Source: Shinella zoogloeoides
Lineage (GTDB): Bacteria > Pseudomonadota > Alphaproteobacteria > Rhizobiales > Rhizobiaceae
Direction: 5' to 3'
Assembly (NCBI RefSeq): GCF_030733845.1
Contig: NZ_CP132311.1
Location: 2,421,501 to 2,485,500, forward strand
DNA length: 64,000 nt
The position numbers and the translations under genes were made by a program. The notes under the pieces are model-generated. The model was not told where the DNA came from and made no database searches. It saw only the letters and a list, made by a program, of their open reading frames with translations. The number at the start of each line of letters is the position of its first letter. Position 1 is the stretch's first letter. Shown here piece after piece: positions 55,989-64,000 of the stretch.

Positions 55989-56576
55989 TCACTCGGCGTT
56001 CATGATGTCGTCCCAGTGGCGGCGGCAATAGGAAACGTACTTGTCATTGCCGCCGATTTCCACCTGCGCGCCTTCCTTGACCACCTTGCCATCGCTGCCG
56101 AGGCGCACGACCATGGTCGCCTTGCGGCCGCAATGGCAGATGGTGCGCACCTCGCGCAATTCGTCGGCGATGGCGAGCAGCGCCTGCGAGCCCGGAAAGA
56201 GCTTGCCCTGGAAATCCGTGCGCAGGCCGTAGGCCATGACGGGAATGTGCAGCCGGTCGGCGGCGCGCGCGAGCTGCCAGACCTGGTCCTCGGAGAGGAA
56301 CTGCGCTTCGTCGACGAAGACGCAGGCGATCTTGCCCTCTCCGTCGCCGTTCAATTCCTCGATATGCCGGTAGAGGTCGTCGGTATGGTCGAAGGCGATG
56401 GCGTCCGATGTCAGCCCGATGCGCGAGGAGATGCGGCCCTGGCCCGCCCGGTCGTCGAAGGAGGCGATGAAAATCGCCGTGCGCATGCCGCGTTCGCGGT
56501 AGTTGTACGACGCCTGCAAGAGCAGCGTCGACTTGCCGGCATTCATCGTCGCGTAACTGAAATAGAGCTTGGCCAT
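55989..56576 (-). CDS. tdk: thymidine kinase
   Basis: 195 aa from ATG 56576, with GGAGAAAATC upstream. The P-loop is ATMNAGKST, the lid and catalytic Glu are in CVFVDEAQFLSED, and the zinc ligands include CHCGRKA and CRRHW. It phosphorylates thymidine and deoxyuridine for salvage. Type II TK (homotetramer) by length. Confidence 0.95.
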   Translation of the reverse strand: MAKLYFSYATMNAGKSTLLLQASYNYRERGMRTAIFIASFDDRAGQGRISSRIGLTSDAIAFDHTDDLYRHIEELNGDGEGKIACVFVDEAQFLSEDQVWQLARAADRLHIPVMAYGLRTDFQGKLFPGSQALLAIADELREVRTICHCGRKATMVVRLGSDGKVVKEGAQVEIGGNDKYVSYCRRHWDDIMNAE

Positions 56577-56805
56577 GATTTTCTCCGTCCCCGCCTCATG
56601 GCCCGGGAATGGTCGATTTTCCAGTCGGAAAGGCTCGAAAACCACAGAAATCGACGCGGCCCATCCGTTGCGACATCCATGTGCAAAATTGCGAACCGGG
56701 CCGAAATTTATTGGACCTTTCAGGAGCTTCCGGTTACGCCAAGGTGCTTGAAAGCATATCGTTTTGATGATTGGCTAAACTACCATTTATAAGGGGAGCA
56801 ATAAA

Positions 56806-57765
56806 ATGAAGACTGCATCACCATTCAAGACCGTTCTTGCCGCAGCCGTGTCCGTCCTCGCTCTTGGCGTCGCCCATGTCTCGGCCGCCGAAGCGGAAAG
56901 CTGTGGCAAGGTTCGCTTCTCGGATGTCGGCTGGACGGACATCACGGCCACCACCGCAACCGCGACCGTCATCCTGAAGAGCCTCGGCTACGAGACGGAA
57001 GTTACCGTCCTGTCCGTTCCGGTCACCTACACCTCGCTCAGCAACAAGGACATCGACGTCTTCCTCGGCAACTGGATGCCGACCATGGAAGCCGACATCA
57101 AGCCGTTCCGCGAGAACGGCTCGGTCGAGACCGTGCGCGAAAACCTTGAAGGCGCAAAGTACACGCTCGCGACCAACGCCAAGGGCGCCGAACTCGGCAT
57201 CAAGGATTTCGCCGACATCGCCAAGCAGAAGGAAGCGCTCGGCGCCAAGATCTACGGCATCGAGCCGGGCAATGACGGCAACCGCCTGATCATCGACATG
57301 GTGTCCGGCAACAAGTTCGACCTGTCGGGCTTCGAGGTCGTCGAATCCTCCGAACAGGGCATGCTGGCCGAAGTCGCCCGCGCCGAGCAGGACGGCAAGC
57401 CGGTCGTCTTCCTCGGTTGGGAACCGCATCCGATGAACGCCAACTTCAAGCTGACCTACCTGACGGGCGGCGACGACGTGTTCGGCCCGAACCTCGGCGG
57501 CGCGACGATCTACACCAACGTTCGCCAGGGCTACACGACCGAATGCCCGAACGTCGGCAAGTTCCTGCAGAACCTCAAGTTCTCGCTGGAAATGGAAAAC
57601 CAGATCATGGGCAAGATCCTGAACGACAGCCAGGATCCGGAGACGGCCGCAACGGAATGGCTCAAGGCCAACCCGGCCGCCATCGAGCCGTGGCTCGCCG
57701 GCGTGACGACCAAGGACGGCAGCGGCGAGGCCCTGCCGGCCGCAAAAACGGCGCTTGGTCTCTGA
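56806..57765 (+). CDS. choX: choline ABC transporter, periplasmic binding protein
   Basis: 319 aa. Signal peptide 1-28 (ending VSAAEAE). The ligand-binding family is that of ChoX: VRFSDVGWTDITATTATATVILKSLGY, DVFLGNWMPTM and WEPHPMNANFKLTYL in parts, with Trp residues that form the aromatic cage for the quaternary ammonium. AAGGGGAGC gives a strong ribosome-binding site. Starts the choXWV operon; a hairpin after choX likely lowers expression of the downstream genes. Confidence 0.94.
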   Translation: MKTASPFKTVLAAAVSVLALGVAHVSAAEAESCGKVRFSDVGWTDITATTATATVILKSLGYETEVTVLSVPVTYTSLSNKDIDVFLGNWMPTMEADIKPFRENGSVETVRENLEGAKYTLATNAKGAELGIKDFADIAKQKEALGAKIYGIEPGNDGNRLIIDMVSGNKFDLSGFEVVESSEQGMLAEVARAEQDGKPVVFLGWEPHPMNANFKLTYLTGGDDVFGPNLGGATIYTNVRQGYTTECPNVGKFLQNLKFSLEMENQIMGKILNDSQDPETAATEWLKANPAAIEPWLAGVTTKDGSGEALPAAKTALGL

Positions 57766-57777
57766 CAGGCAAGAATA

Positions 57778-57803
57778 GGGCGGGAAGGAAACCTTCCCGC
57801 CCT
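57778..57803 (+). terminator. intercistronic hairpin between choX and choW
   Basis: Perfect 11-bp stem GGGCGGGAAGG-aaa-CCTTCCCGCCC, followed by TTCTTCC. It lies in the 91-bp gap and probably acts as a leaky terminator or 3'-end protector of the choX part. Confidence 0.75.
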
Positions 57804-57856
57804 TCTTCCTTCCCGATAGTCGCGCATCGTCAAACTCCAGCCAGAGGCTTACTCTC

Positions 57857-58729
57857 GTGGATTGGCTCACCGTCTCCAAAATTCCGATCGGCCCGATCGC
57901 CAAGGAAGCCGTCAGCTGGCTGACGACCAATGGCAAGGGACTGTTCGACTTCCTCAAGGTCTTCCTGCAGGCCGGTATCGACGCCGTGCTCTTCCTGTTG
58001 CAAGGCCCCTTCGCCAGCGCCGGCGGCAAGCTCGGCTATGCGCTGTTCCTCATCGCGCTCGTGACGGGCCTCAGCTGGTATTTCCGCCGCTCGCTCGGCG
58101 TTGCCGTCTTCACCCTGCTCGGCCTGCTGCTCATCGTGAACCAGGGCTACTGGAAGGAGACGACGGAGACGCTGGCGCTCGTGCTCGCGGCGACCGGCGT
58201 CAGCATGGTCGTCGGCGTGCCGCTCGGCATCGCGGCCGCGCGCCGGCCATGGTTCTACTCGATCCTGCGGCCGATCCTCGACCTCATGCAGACGATCCCG
58301 ACCTTCGTCTACCTGATCCCGGCGCTCATCCTCTTCGGTCTCGGCATGGTGCCCGGCCTGATCGCGACGGTGATCTTCGCCATTCCCGCGCCGATCCGCC
58401 TCACCCGCCTCGGCATCATCTCGACCCCGCCCTCGCTGGTGGAAGCCGCACAGGCCTTCGGCGCCACGCCCGGCCAGGTGCTGCGCAAGGTGGAGTTGCC
58501 CTTCGCAATGCCGCAGATCATGGCGGGCCTGACGCAGACCATCATGCTTTCGCTGTCGATGGTGGTCATCGCCGCCCTCGTCGGCGCCAAGGGCCTCGGC
58601 GTTCCCGTCGTGCGCGCGCTCAACACCGTGAACATCTCCATGGGCTTCGAGGCCGGCCTCTGTATCGTCATCCTCGCGATCATCCTCGACCGTCTCTTCC
58701 GCTCCTCCGACGAAGGAGACGCCAAATGA
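57857..58729 (+). CDS. choW: choline ABC transporter, permease
   Basis: 290 aa, GTG start. Six or more membrane helices, with the permease EAA loop as EAAQAFGATPGQVLRKVELPFAMPQIMAG in parts. Family of ProW/ChoW osmolyte permeases. Its stop overlaps the start of choV (ATGA). Confidence 0.93.
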   Translation: MDWLTVSKIPIGPIAKEAVSWLTTNGKGLFDFLKVFLQAGIDAVLFLLQGPFASAGGKLGYALFLIALVTGLSWYFRRSLGVAVFTLLGLLLIVNQGYWKETTETLALVLAATGVSMVVGVPLGIAAARRPWFYSILRPILDLMQTIPTFVYLIPALILFGLGMVPGLIATVIFAIPAPIRLTRLGIISTPPSLVEAAQAFGATPGQVLRKVELPFAMPQIMAGLTQTIMLSLSMVVIAALVGAKGLGVPVVRALNTVNISMGFEAGLCIVILAIILDRLFRSSDEGDAK

Positions 58730-59766
58730 CCGACACCGTCGTCTTCAAGAACGTCTCCATCATCTTCGGCGACAATCCGCAAAAGGCCCTCGCGATGGTC
58801 GATGCGGGCAAGACGCGCGACGAGATCGGCGCGGAGACCGGTCTGGTGCTCGGCGTCGCGGATGCCACGCTCTCCATCAACGAGGGCGAGATCCTGGTGC
58901 TGATGGGCCTTTCCGGCTCCGGCAAGTCGACGCTGCTGCGCGCCGTGAACGGGCTTGCGCCCGTCGTGCGCGGCGAGGTCGAGGTGAAGGCCGCCAGCGG
59001 CAGCGTGAACCCCTATGCGGCGACCCCGAAGGCCCTGCGCGACTTCCGCATGCACACCGTCTCGATGGTGTTCCAGCAGTTCGCGCTTTTGCCCTGGCGC
59101 ACCGTCGCCGACAATGTCGGCTTCGGCCTCGAGCTTGCCGGCGTGCCCGACAGCGAGCGCAAGGCGCGCGTCGCCGAACAGCTCGAACTGGTCAACCTCA
59201 CCAAATGGGCAAGCCGCAAGGTGAACGAGCTGTCGGGCGGCATGCAGCAGCGCGTGGGCCTTGCCCGGGCATTTGCCACCGGCGCGCCGATCCTGCTGAT
59301 GGACGAGCCCTTCTCCGCACTCGACCCTCTGATCCGCACGCGCCTGCAGGACGAGTTGCTGGAGTTCCAGCGCCGGCTGAAGAAGACCATCATCTTCGTC
59401 AGCCACGACCTCGACGAGGCCTTCCGGATCGGCAACCGCATCGCCATCATGGAGGGCGGGCGCATCATCCAGTGCGGCACGCCGCAGGAGATCGTCAAGA
59501 ACCCGGCCAACCAGTATGTCGCGGACTTTGTGCAGAACATGAACCCGATCACCATGCTGACGGCCGGCGATGTCATGCAGCAGGGCGCTTCCGGCAACGG
59601 CGGCGTGACGGCGACCGCGACGCCGCAAACCCCGCTCGTCGACATCCTCGACGCCATGGCCCGCACGCCCGGCAATGTCGGCGTGGTCGACAACGGCACG
59701 GTGATCGGCACGATCAACGCGCAGGATATCGTGAACGGATTGACGCGGCATCGACGCCGCGGCTGA
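58726..59766 (+). CDS. choV: choline ABC transporter, ATP-binding protein
   Basis: 346 aa from ATG 58726, with GAAGGAGAC before it. Walker A GLSGSGKST (about residues 60-68), signature LSGGMQQR, Walker B ILLMDEPFSALD and H-loop FVSHDLDEA. A C-terminal CBS-like extension (about 270-346) follows the ATPase, as in OpuA/ProV-type proteins. It powers choline (possibly betaine) uptake with ChoX and ChoW. Confidence 0.94.
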   Translation: MTDTVVFKNVSIIFGDNPQKALAMVDAGKTRDEIGAETGLVLGVADATLSINEGEILVLMGLSGSGKSTLLRAVNGLAPVVRGEVEVKAASGSVNPYAATPKALRDFRMHTVSMVFQQFALLPWRTVADNVGFGLELAGVPDSERKARVAEQLELVNLTKWASRKVNELSGGMQQRVGLARAFATGAPILLMDEPFSALDPLIRTRLQDELLEFQRRLKKTIIFVSHDLDEAFRIGNRIAIMEGGRIIQCGTPQEIVKNPANQYVADFVQNMNPITMLTAGDVMQQGASGNGGVTATATPQTPLVDILDAMARTPGNVGVVDNGTVIGTINAQDIVNGLTRHRRRG

Positions 59767-59792
59767 CAGACGGCTTCGTTCGGATTAGATAG

Positions 59793-59824
59793 GGCGGCGC
59801 TCCGAAACGGGCGCCGCCTTTTTT
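59793..59824 (+). terminator. Rho-independent terminator of choXWV
   Basis: GGCGGCGC-N10-GCGCCGCC followed by TTTTTT, 27 bases after the choV stop. Confidence 0.9.
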
Positions 59825-59851
59825 GCATCCGGACAGACAGGAGCCGAGCAC

Positions 59852-60616
59852 ATGACCGAGAAGGACAAACCGAGCGTTCTGCGCGAAACGGACGACGAGG
59901 CCCGCCGCCTTGCCCGCACCCTGCTGCGCTCGGCGCGAAGCTGTGCGCTCGCCGTCCTCGAACCGGAAACCGGCGTCCCGCTCGCCAGCCGCACGCTGAC
60001 CGGCACCGACACCGACGGTACGCCGGTCATCCTCGTCTCGTCGCTCTCCTTCCACACCCAGGCGCTGAGGGCCGATCCGCGCGCCTCGCTGCTGGCCGGT
60101 GAGCCCGGCAAGGGCGATCCCCTCGCCCATCCGCGCCTCACCGTCATCTGCCGGGCCGAGGAAGTCGCGCGCGACAGCGAAGCCCGCGCGGCGCTGCGCG
60201 AACGCTTCATCCGCCGTCACCCGAAGGCAAAACTCTACGTCGATTTCCCTGATTTCACCTTCTTCCGCCTGGTGCCTGAACGCGCCAATCTCAACGGCGG
60301 CTTCGGCAAGGCCTTCCTGCTCACCGCCGACGACCTCATGATTCGCTCCCCCGCCCGCGCCGCCCTTGCCGAAATGGAAACGGGCGCCGTCGAGCACATG
60401 AACAGCGACCATGCGGAAGCCGCCGGCATCTATGCCCGCCACTATTGCGGCGCCAAGGACGGCGAGTGGATTCTCGTCGGCCTCGATGCGGCGGGTATCG
60501 ATCTTGCAAGCGGCGACAAATTGAAGCGTCTCGAATTTTCACGCGAACTTGAACAGGCCGGGGAACTGCGCAGCGAACTCGCGCGTTTGCTTCACGAAGC
60601 AAGGGCGGCAGGGTGA
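59852..60616 (+). CDS. HugZ-family heme-utilisation/pyridoxamine phosphate oxidase-like protein
   Basis: 254 aa. The N-terminal split-barrel domain (about 10-160) has RTLLRSARSCALAVLEPETGVPLASR and LLAGEPGKGDPLAHPRLTV in parts. The C-terminal DUF2470 domain (about 170-254) has VEHMNSDHAEAAGIYARHYCG. HugZ proteins bind and degrade heme; the catalytic histidine cannot be assigned here. A role in heme iron use, together with the heme receptor, is inference. Ribosome-binding site AGGAGCC. Confidence 0.86.
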   Translation: MTEKDKPSVLRETDDEARRLARTLLRSARSCALAVLEPETGVPLASRTLTGTDTDGTPVILVSSLSFHTQALRADPRASLLAGEPGKGDPLAHPRLTVICRAEEVARDSEARAALRERFIRRHPKAKLYVDFPDFTFFRLVPERANLNGGFGKAFLLTADDLMIRSPARAALAEMETGAVEHMNSDHAEAAGIYARHYCGAKDGEWILVGLDAAGIDLASGDKLKRLEFSRELEQAGELRSELARLLHEARAAG

Positions 60617-60757
60617 AAATCGGCGTTTGCGTGGGAAATCCATGGGTTATCGCCTGACGGTTGGAAAAGGCCTATCGCCATGCGTGCACCCCCTACCCCC
60701 ATTTCTTGCTCTTGATGAGGTAGGTTTTGTTTATATGCTAACAAGCGGATTCACATA

Positions 60758-60771
60758 AAATCATATGATTT
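60758..60771. promoter_or_regulatory. perfect palindrome upstream of the nolR-like gene
   Basis: AAATCATATGATTT, a perfect 14-bp dyad in an AT-rich stretch, 28 bases before the ATG. ArsR-family repressors often bind such dyads near their own promoter, so this may be an autoregulatory operator. Confidence 0.5.
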
Positions 60772-60799
60772 GAAGCGGAAACGCCCAAAGGAGTTTCAG

Positions 60800-61135
60800 A
60801 TGGACAAGATTTCAGACGCGGAACACGCGCAGGCCGAGGTTGCATCCGATTTTCTTTCCGCCATGGCCAATCCCAAGCGCCTTCTCATCCTGAAAGTGCT
60901 GGTCGGCGGCGAGATCGCCGTCGGTGCGCTGGCAGGTCAGGTCGGCCTCAGCCAGTCGGCCCTCTCGCAGCATCTGTCGAAGCTGCGCGCGCAGAACCTC
61001 GTGACCACGCGTCGCGACGCCCAGACCATCTACTACTCCAGCAAGTCGGACGCCGTCCTGACCATCCTCGACGCGCTCGACCGCATCTACAAGACCGCAG
61101 GCAACCCTTCGGAAAAGAAGCTCCGCATCGCCTGA
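60800..61135 (+). CDS. nolR: ArsR-family regulator, NolR-like
   Basis: 111 aa from ATG 60800, which has AAAGGAG 7 bases upstream. The winged helix VGALAGQVGLSQSALSQHLSKLRAQNLVTTRRDAQTIYY (in parts) and the opening FLSAMANPKRLLIL are very close to rhizobial NolR, the repressor of nodulation regulators and other genes. The metal-binding ELCVCDL motif of ArsR/SmtB is absent, as in NolR. The symbol is based on my memory of that sequence; a related ArsR protein is the alternative. Confidence 0.8.
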   Translation: MDKISDAEHAQAEVASDFLSAMANPKRLLILKVLVGGEIAVGALAGQVGLSQSALSQHLSKLRAQNLVTTRRDAQTIYYSSKSDAVLTILDALDRIYKTAGNPSEKKLRIA

Positions 61136-61161
61136 AACCTGAAAAACCGCACGCCTTTCGC

Positions 61162-61189
61162 CGCCCCGGATGCAAATCCGGGGCGTTTT
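61162..61189 (+). terminator. terminator of the nolR-like gene
   Basis: CGCCCCGGAT-gcaa-ATCCGGGGCG followed by TTTTG, 10-bp stem. Confidence 0.85.
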
Positions 61190-61296
61190 GCATGAAAACC
61201 GGTGCTTGACGCCTCGAGGTGCCTTGATAATTTGACCGCCGGGTAAAAATCCCAACCGGGACGGCCCCCCGCATGACAAGGCCATGGAGAGACCGC

Positions 61297-62622
61297 ATGT
61301 CCAACCGCCTCAACACCCCCAACGATCTGCGTGCCTTCTGGATGCCGTTCACGGCAAACCGGCAGTTCAAGAAGGAGCCGCGCCTCTTCGTCGGCGCCAA
61401 GGACATGTACTACACGACCCATGACGGCCGGCAGGTGCTTGACGGCACCGCGGGCCTCTGGTGCGTCAATGCCGGCCACTGCCGCCCCAAGATCACCGAG
61501 GCGATCCGCGAGCAAGCCGGCGAGCTCGACTATGCGCCGGCCTTCCAGCTCGGCCATCCCAAGGCCTTCGAGCTTGCCAACCGCCTCGTCGACATCGCAC
61601 CCGAGGGCATGGACCACGTCCTCTACACCAATTCCGGCTCCGAATCGGTCGAGACCGCGCTGAAGGTCGCGCTCGCCTATCACCGCGCCAAGGGCGACGG
61701 TGCGCGCTCGCGCCTGATCGGCCGCGAGCGCGGCTATCACGGCGTCAATTTCGGCGGCATCTCGGTCGGCGGCATCGTGTCCAACCGCAAGATGTTCGGC
61801 ACGCTGCTGACCGGCGTCGACCACATGCCGCACACCCATTTCCCGGACAGGAACGCGTTCTCCCGCGGCGAGCCGGAGCACGGCGGCGACATCGCCAGCG
61901 AGCTGCAGCGCATCATCACCCTGCACGACGCCTCGACCATCGCCGCCGTCATCGTCGAGCCGGTCGCCGGCTCCACCGGCGTGCTCATCCCGCCGAAGGG
62001 CTACCTCCAGAAGCTGCGCGAGATCTGCACGCAGCACGGCATCCTCCTGATCTTCGATGAGGTCATCACCGGCTTCGGCCGCCTCGGCGCGCCCTTCGCC
62101 GCGCAATATTTCGACGTGAAGCCGGATATCATCACCACCGCCAAGGGCCTCACCAACGGCGTCATCCCGATGGGCGCGGTCTTCGTGACCTCGGAAATCC
62201 ACGACGCCTTCATGAACGGCCCGGAACACATGATCGAGTTCTTCCACGGCTATACCTATTCCGGCAACCCGATCGCCTGCGCCGCCGCGCTCGGCACGCT
62301 CGACACCTACAAGGAAGAGGGCCTGCTCACCCGCGCCGCCGAACTCGCCTCCTACTGGGAAGACGGCCTGCATTCGCTGAAGGACTGCCCCAACGTCATC
62401 GACATCCGCAATGTCGGCCTGATCGGCGCCATCGAGCTCGCCGCCATCCCTGGCGAACCCACCAAGCGCGCCTTCAACGCCTTCCTGAAAGCCCACGAGA
62501 AGGGCCTGCTCATCCGCACGACCGGCGACATCATCGCCCTCTCCCCGCCCCTCATCATCGAGAAGCACGAGATCGACGAGCTGTTCGGCAAGCTTCGCGA
62601 GGTTCTGCAGAACAATATCTGA
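61297..62622 (+). CDS. omega-amino acid--pyruvate aminotransferase (class III)
   Basis: 441 aa from ATG 61297, preceded by GGAGAGACCGC. Class III PLP-dependent fold: YTNSGSESVETALKVALAYH, RERGYHGVNFGG, LIFDEVITGFGRLG and the PLP-lysine in TTAKGLTNGVIPMGAVF (parts quoted). The N-terminal FWMPFTANRQFKKEPR is typical of beta-alanine--pyruvate transaminases, which transfer amino groups from omega-amino acids to pyruvate. Confidence 0.92.
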   Translation: MSNRLNTPNDLRAFWMPFTANRQFKKEPRLFVGAKDMYYTTHDGRQVLDGTAGLWCVNAGHCRPKITEAIREQAGELDYAPAFQLGHPKAFELANRLVDIAPEGMDHVLYTNSGSESVETALKVALAYHRAKGDGARSRLIGRERGYHGVNFGGISVGGIVSNRKMFGTLLTGVDHMPHTHFPDRNAFSRGEPEHGGDIASELQRIITLHDASTIAAVIVEPVAGSTGVLIPPKGYLQKLREICTQHGILLIFDEVITGFGRLGAPFAAQYFDVKPDIITTAKGLTNGVIPMGAVFVTSEIHDAFMNGPEHMIEFFHGYTYSGNPIACAAALGTLDTYKEEGLLTRAAELASYWEDGLHSLKDCPNVIDIRNVGLIGAIELAAIPGEPTKRAFNAFLKAHEKGLLIRTTGDIIALSPPLIIEKHEIDELFGKLREVLQNNI

Positions 62623-62644
62623 CCGGAGCGATCCGGCCGGCAGG

Positions 62645-62667
62645 ATGGCGGCTTCGGCCGCCATTTT
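62645..62667 (+). terminator. terminator of the aminotransferase gene
   Basis: ATGGCGGC-TTCG-GCCGCCAT followed by TTTC, with a UUCG tetraloop. It reaches the stop of the convergent DUF4166 gene. Confidence 0.85.
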
Positions 62668-64000
62668 CATTCGGGCCGGATTTTCCGCAGCCGGCCGGAA
62701 TAGTGCACGACCTTGCCGATGCCCGGCAGCGCGATCGGCACGTCGAAACAGAAATCCTCGCCCTCCGCCCATTCGCGCGCCTCGCTGCGCGGGGCAAGAA
62801 ATAGCGGCATGGGAATGCCGAACACCGACCATCCACGCATCGCCATCGTCAGGCCGGCCGCATCCGATGGCAGGTCGAACGAGAAACGCATCGGCCCGAA
62901 CCGCTCGACGAGATGGGCGCCGCGCTGGCTGAGCTCGCTCGTAAAGGCATGGCCGGCAAAATCCCGCGTCCAGCGCTCCACGCCGTTCCGCTCCTCGAAG
63001 GAGACATGCAGGTCGTGCTCGCCCTCCGGCGGGAAACGCATCACGCGACAGACAAGCCGCGCCAGTATCGACCGGCCCCGCCGCACCGTGGCGCGGCCGG
63101 AGGCGCCGGCATCGCCGATGAGGTCGTGCATGGCCTGCACCGGCTGCGGCAGGGCCGCATAGTCCGCCCCGATGACCCGGCGATAGAGCGGCACATAGGA
63201 TTGGCGCTCCATGGCCCGGAAGATGGCGAGCCTGTCGAAATGCACATCGAAATCGCCGAGCTTCACCTCGCCCGCCGCAGGCCGCGCACCGGGCTCCACC
63301 CGCTCTTCGGCAATGGCATTCGCCAGCACATGCGCCGCGATCGTCGGGATTTCCGGGCCGTCGCCCGCTTCCGCAATCAGCGTCCAGCGGCGCAGCTCTG
63401 CCGATCCTTGCGCCATGCCCTTGACCTCGATCGTCATGGCGGACCGATCCGTGCCGAAGCGCGCGGTCAGCTTCTGAAGCGGCAGCAGCCATCGGGCATA
63501 ACGAGAAAGCGAGGAGATCCAGCCCCATTTCACCGGCCAGCTCAAAAACCAGAGCGTCAGAAGCTGGAAGGAGAATTCCGGCCCGGCGCGGAAAATGGTT
63601 GCCGGCCGGCCGGGAAGAGATTGCGGGACGATGTCATGATCAGGCACATCCGCCAGCGCGACCAGCCGCCGGATCGGCGCACGGCCGGGAACGGCATAAT
63701 CCTGCCGATGCAGCCTGTGCCAACCGGTCTCCTCCCGCCATCGCCGGCCACGCCACAGGCGCACCGGCTTTCCGACATAGCTGAGGATCGCGGCCGCCAC
63801 CGACGCCCCTGCCGTCGCCCGGTTGGAAGCGCTGATCGACATGTCGACCGAGCAGACCTCTTCCATGCCCTGCGCAAGCGCCGCAATCACCGCGCCCGAA
63901 AGCGCCGGCACGCTGGAGCCGCCGGAAACCGCCACGACGCCCGCCGCCCGCGCCGCCGCGTCCAGCCGTCCGATGCCGCAGACGAAATCCCGCGCATCCG
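62667..64000 (-). CDS. saccharopine dehydrogenase-like/DUF4166 protein (5' end beyond the window)
   Basis: The frame is open to the window edge, so at least 443 residues are seen and the start lies outside. The visible N-terminal part (DFVCGIGRLDAAARAAGVVA, GGSSVPALSGAVIAAL) resembles the Rossmann-fold saccharopine dehydrogenase-like family. The C-terminal third has the DUF4166 domain (YVPLYRRVIGADYAALPQPVQAMHDL and RDFAGHAFTSEL in parts, ending VVHYSGRLRKIRPE). The same fusion is found in other alphaproteobacteria; its reaction is unknown. Confidence 0.86.
   Translation of the reverse strand, partial: DARDFVCGIGRLDAAARAAGVVAVSGGSSVPALSGAVIAALAQGMEEVCSVDMSISASNRATAGASVAAAILSYVGKPVRLWRGRRWREETGWHRLHRQDYAVPGRAPIRRLVALADVPDHDIVPQSLPGRPATIFRAGPEFSFQLLTLWFLSWPVKWGWISSLSRYARWLLPLQKLTARFGTDRSAMTIEVKGMAQGSAELRRWTLIAEAGDGPEIPTIAAHVLANAIAEERVEPGARPAAGEVKLGDFDVHFDRLAIFRAMERQSYVPLYRRVIGADYAALPQPVQAMHDLIGDAGASGRATVRRGRSILARLVCRVMRFPPEGEHDLHVSFEERNGVERWTRDFAGHAFTSELSQRGAHLVERFGPMRFSFDLPSDAAGLTMAMRGWSVFGIPMPLFLAPRSEAREWAEGEDFCFDVPIALPGIGKVVHYSGRLRKIRPE

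Noticed and set aside
56764..56792. TTGATG-17-TTATAA before choX
   Set aside because: Its start would fall so close to the ATG that the strong Shine-Dalgarno (AAGGGGAGC) would lie upstream of or across the transcript start. Unlikely to be the main promoter.

Overview
The window is G+C-rich, gene-dense chromosomal DNA from an alphaproteobacterium of the order Hyphomicrobiales, most likely the family Rhizobiaceae (Shinella, Ensifer or Rhizobium type). Reasons: a fused trpE(G) gene preceded by a short trpL leader with three Trp codons, a NolR-like ArsR regulator, choXWV choline transport genes, a heme receptor with TGA-N9-TCA (RirA-type) boxes in its promoter, and rhizobial palindromic intergenic repeats. 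The genus cannot be fixed from this sequence alone. No rRNA or tRNA gene and no CRISPR array was seen.

Layout. 1-3.6 kb: start of apt, an IS200-like element, and the cytochrome bc1 operon petABC on the minus strand. 3.9-8.7 kb: two paralogous ABC exporters with a toxin-antitoxin pair between them. 8.7-12.8 kb: trmL, then a SoxR-controlled flavin reductase/MFS unit in which the MFS gene carries an in-frame amber codon, soxR, and a CBS-domain membrane protein. 12.9-17.4 kb: hemF, small proteins, cca, a CoA Nudix hydrolase and a DUF1285 protein. 17.6-24.4 kb: a four-gene moxR/DUF58/DUF4159/VWA-like membrane operon. 24.6-31 kb: single metabolic and stress genes (VOC, GNAT, glutathionyl-hydroquinone reductase, Nudix, metallophosphoesterase, TPR) and an ECF sigma/anti-sigma pair. 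31.1-34.1 kb: a VOC gene split cleanly by a complete 2506-bp IS21-family element flanked by a 6-bp target duplication.

34.2-41.5 kb: leuA and trpE(G), each behind a leader-peptide attenuation region, with clpP, a CDF metal transporter and an S26 peptidase-like protein between them. The leuA leader (41 codons with LLLLGL) has its own -35/-10 placed so that transcription would begin at or next to its ATG, as for trpL. 41.5-46 kb: heme receptor, two small proteins (one an extensin-like protein without a normal start codon), and fhs. 47.9-55.4 kb: a cluster of poorly characterised genes (DUF2333 membrane protein, a 433-aa protein, an AAA ATPase, a 382-aa protein, a coiled-coil protein), interrupted by a RelE/RHH toxin-antitoxin module that has its own operator. 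This is the best candidate here for an undescribed system. 55.6-64 kb: cytochrome c, tdk, choXWV, a HugZ-family protein, a nolR-like gene, an omega-amino acid aminotransferase, and a DUF4166 oxidoreductase that runs off the window.

Functional themes are respiration and heme/iron (petABC, hemF, hmuR-like receptor, hugZ), amino-acid biosynthesis under ribosome-mediated attenuation (leuA, trpE(G)), redox defence (soxR unit) and osmolyte uptake (choXWV). Two IS insertions and one nonsense mutation mark recent decay.
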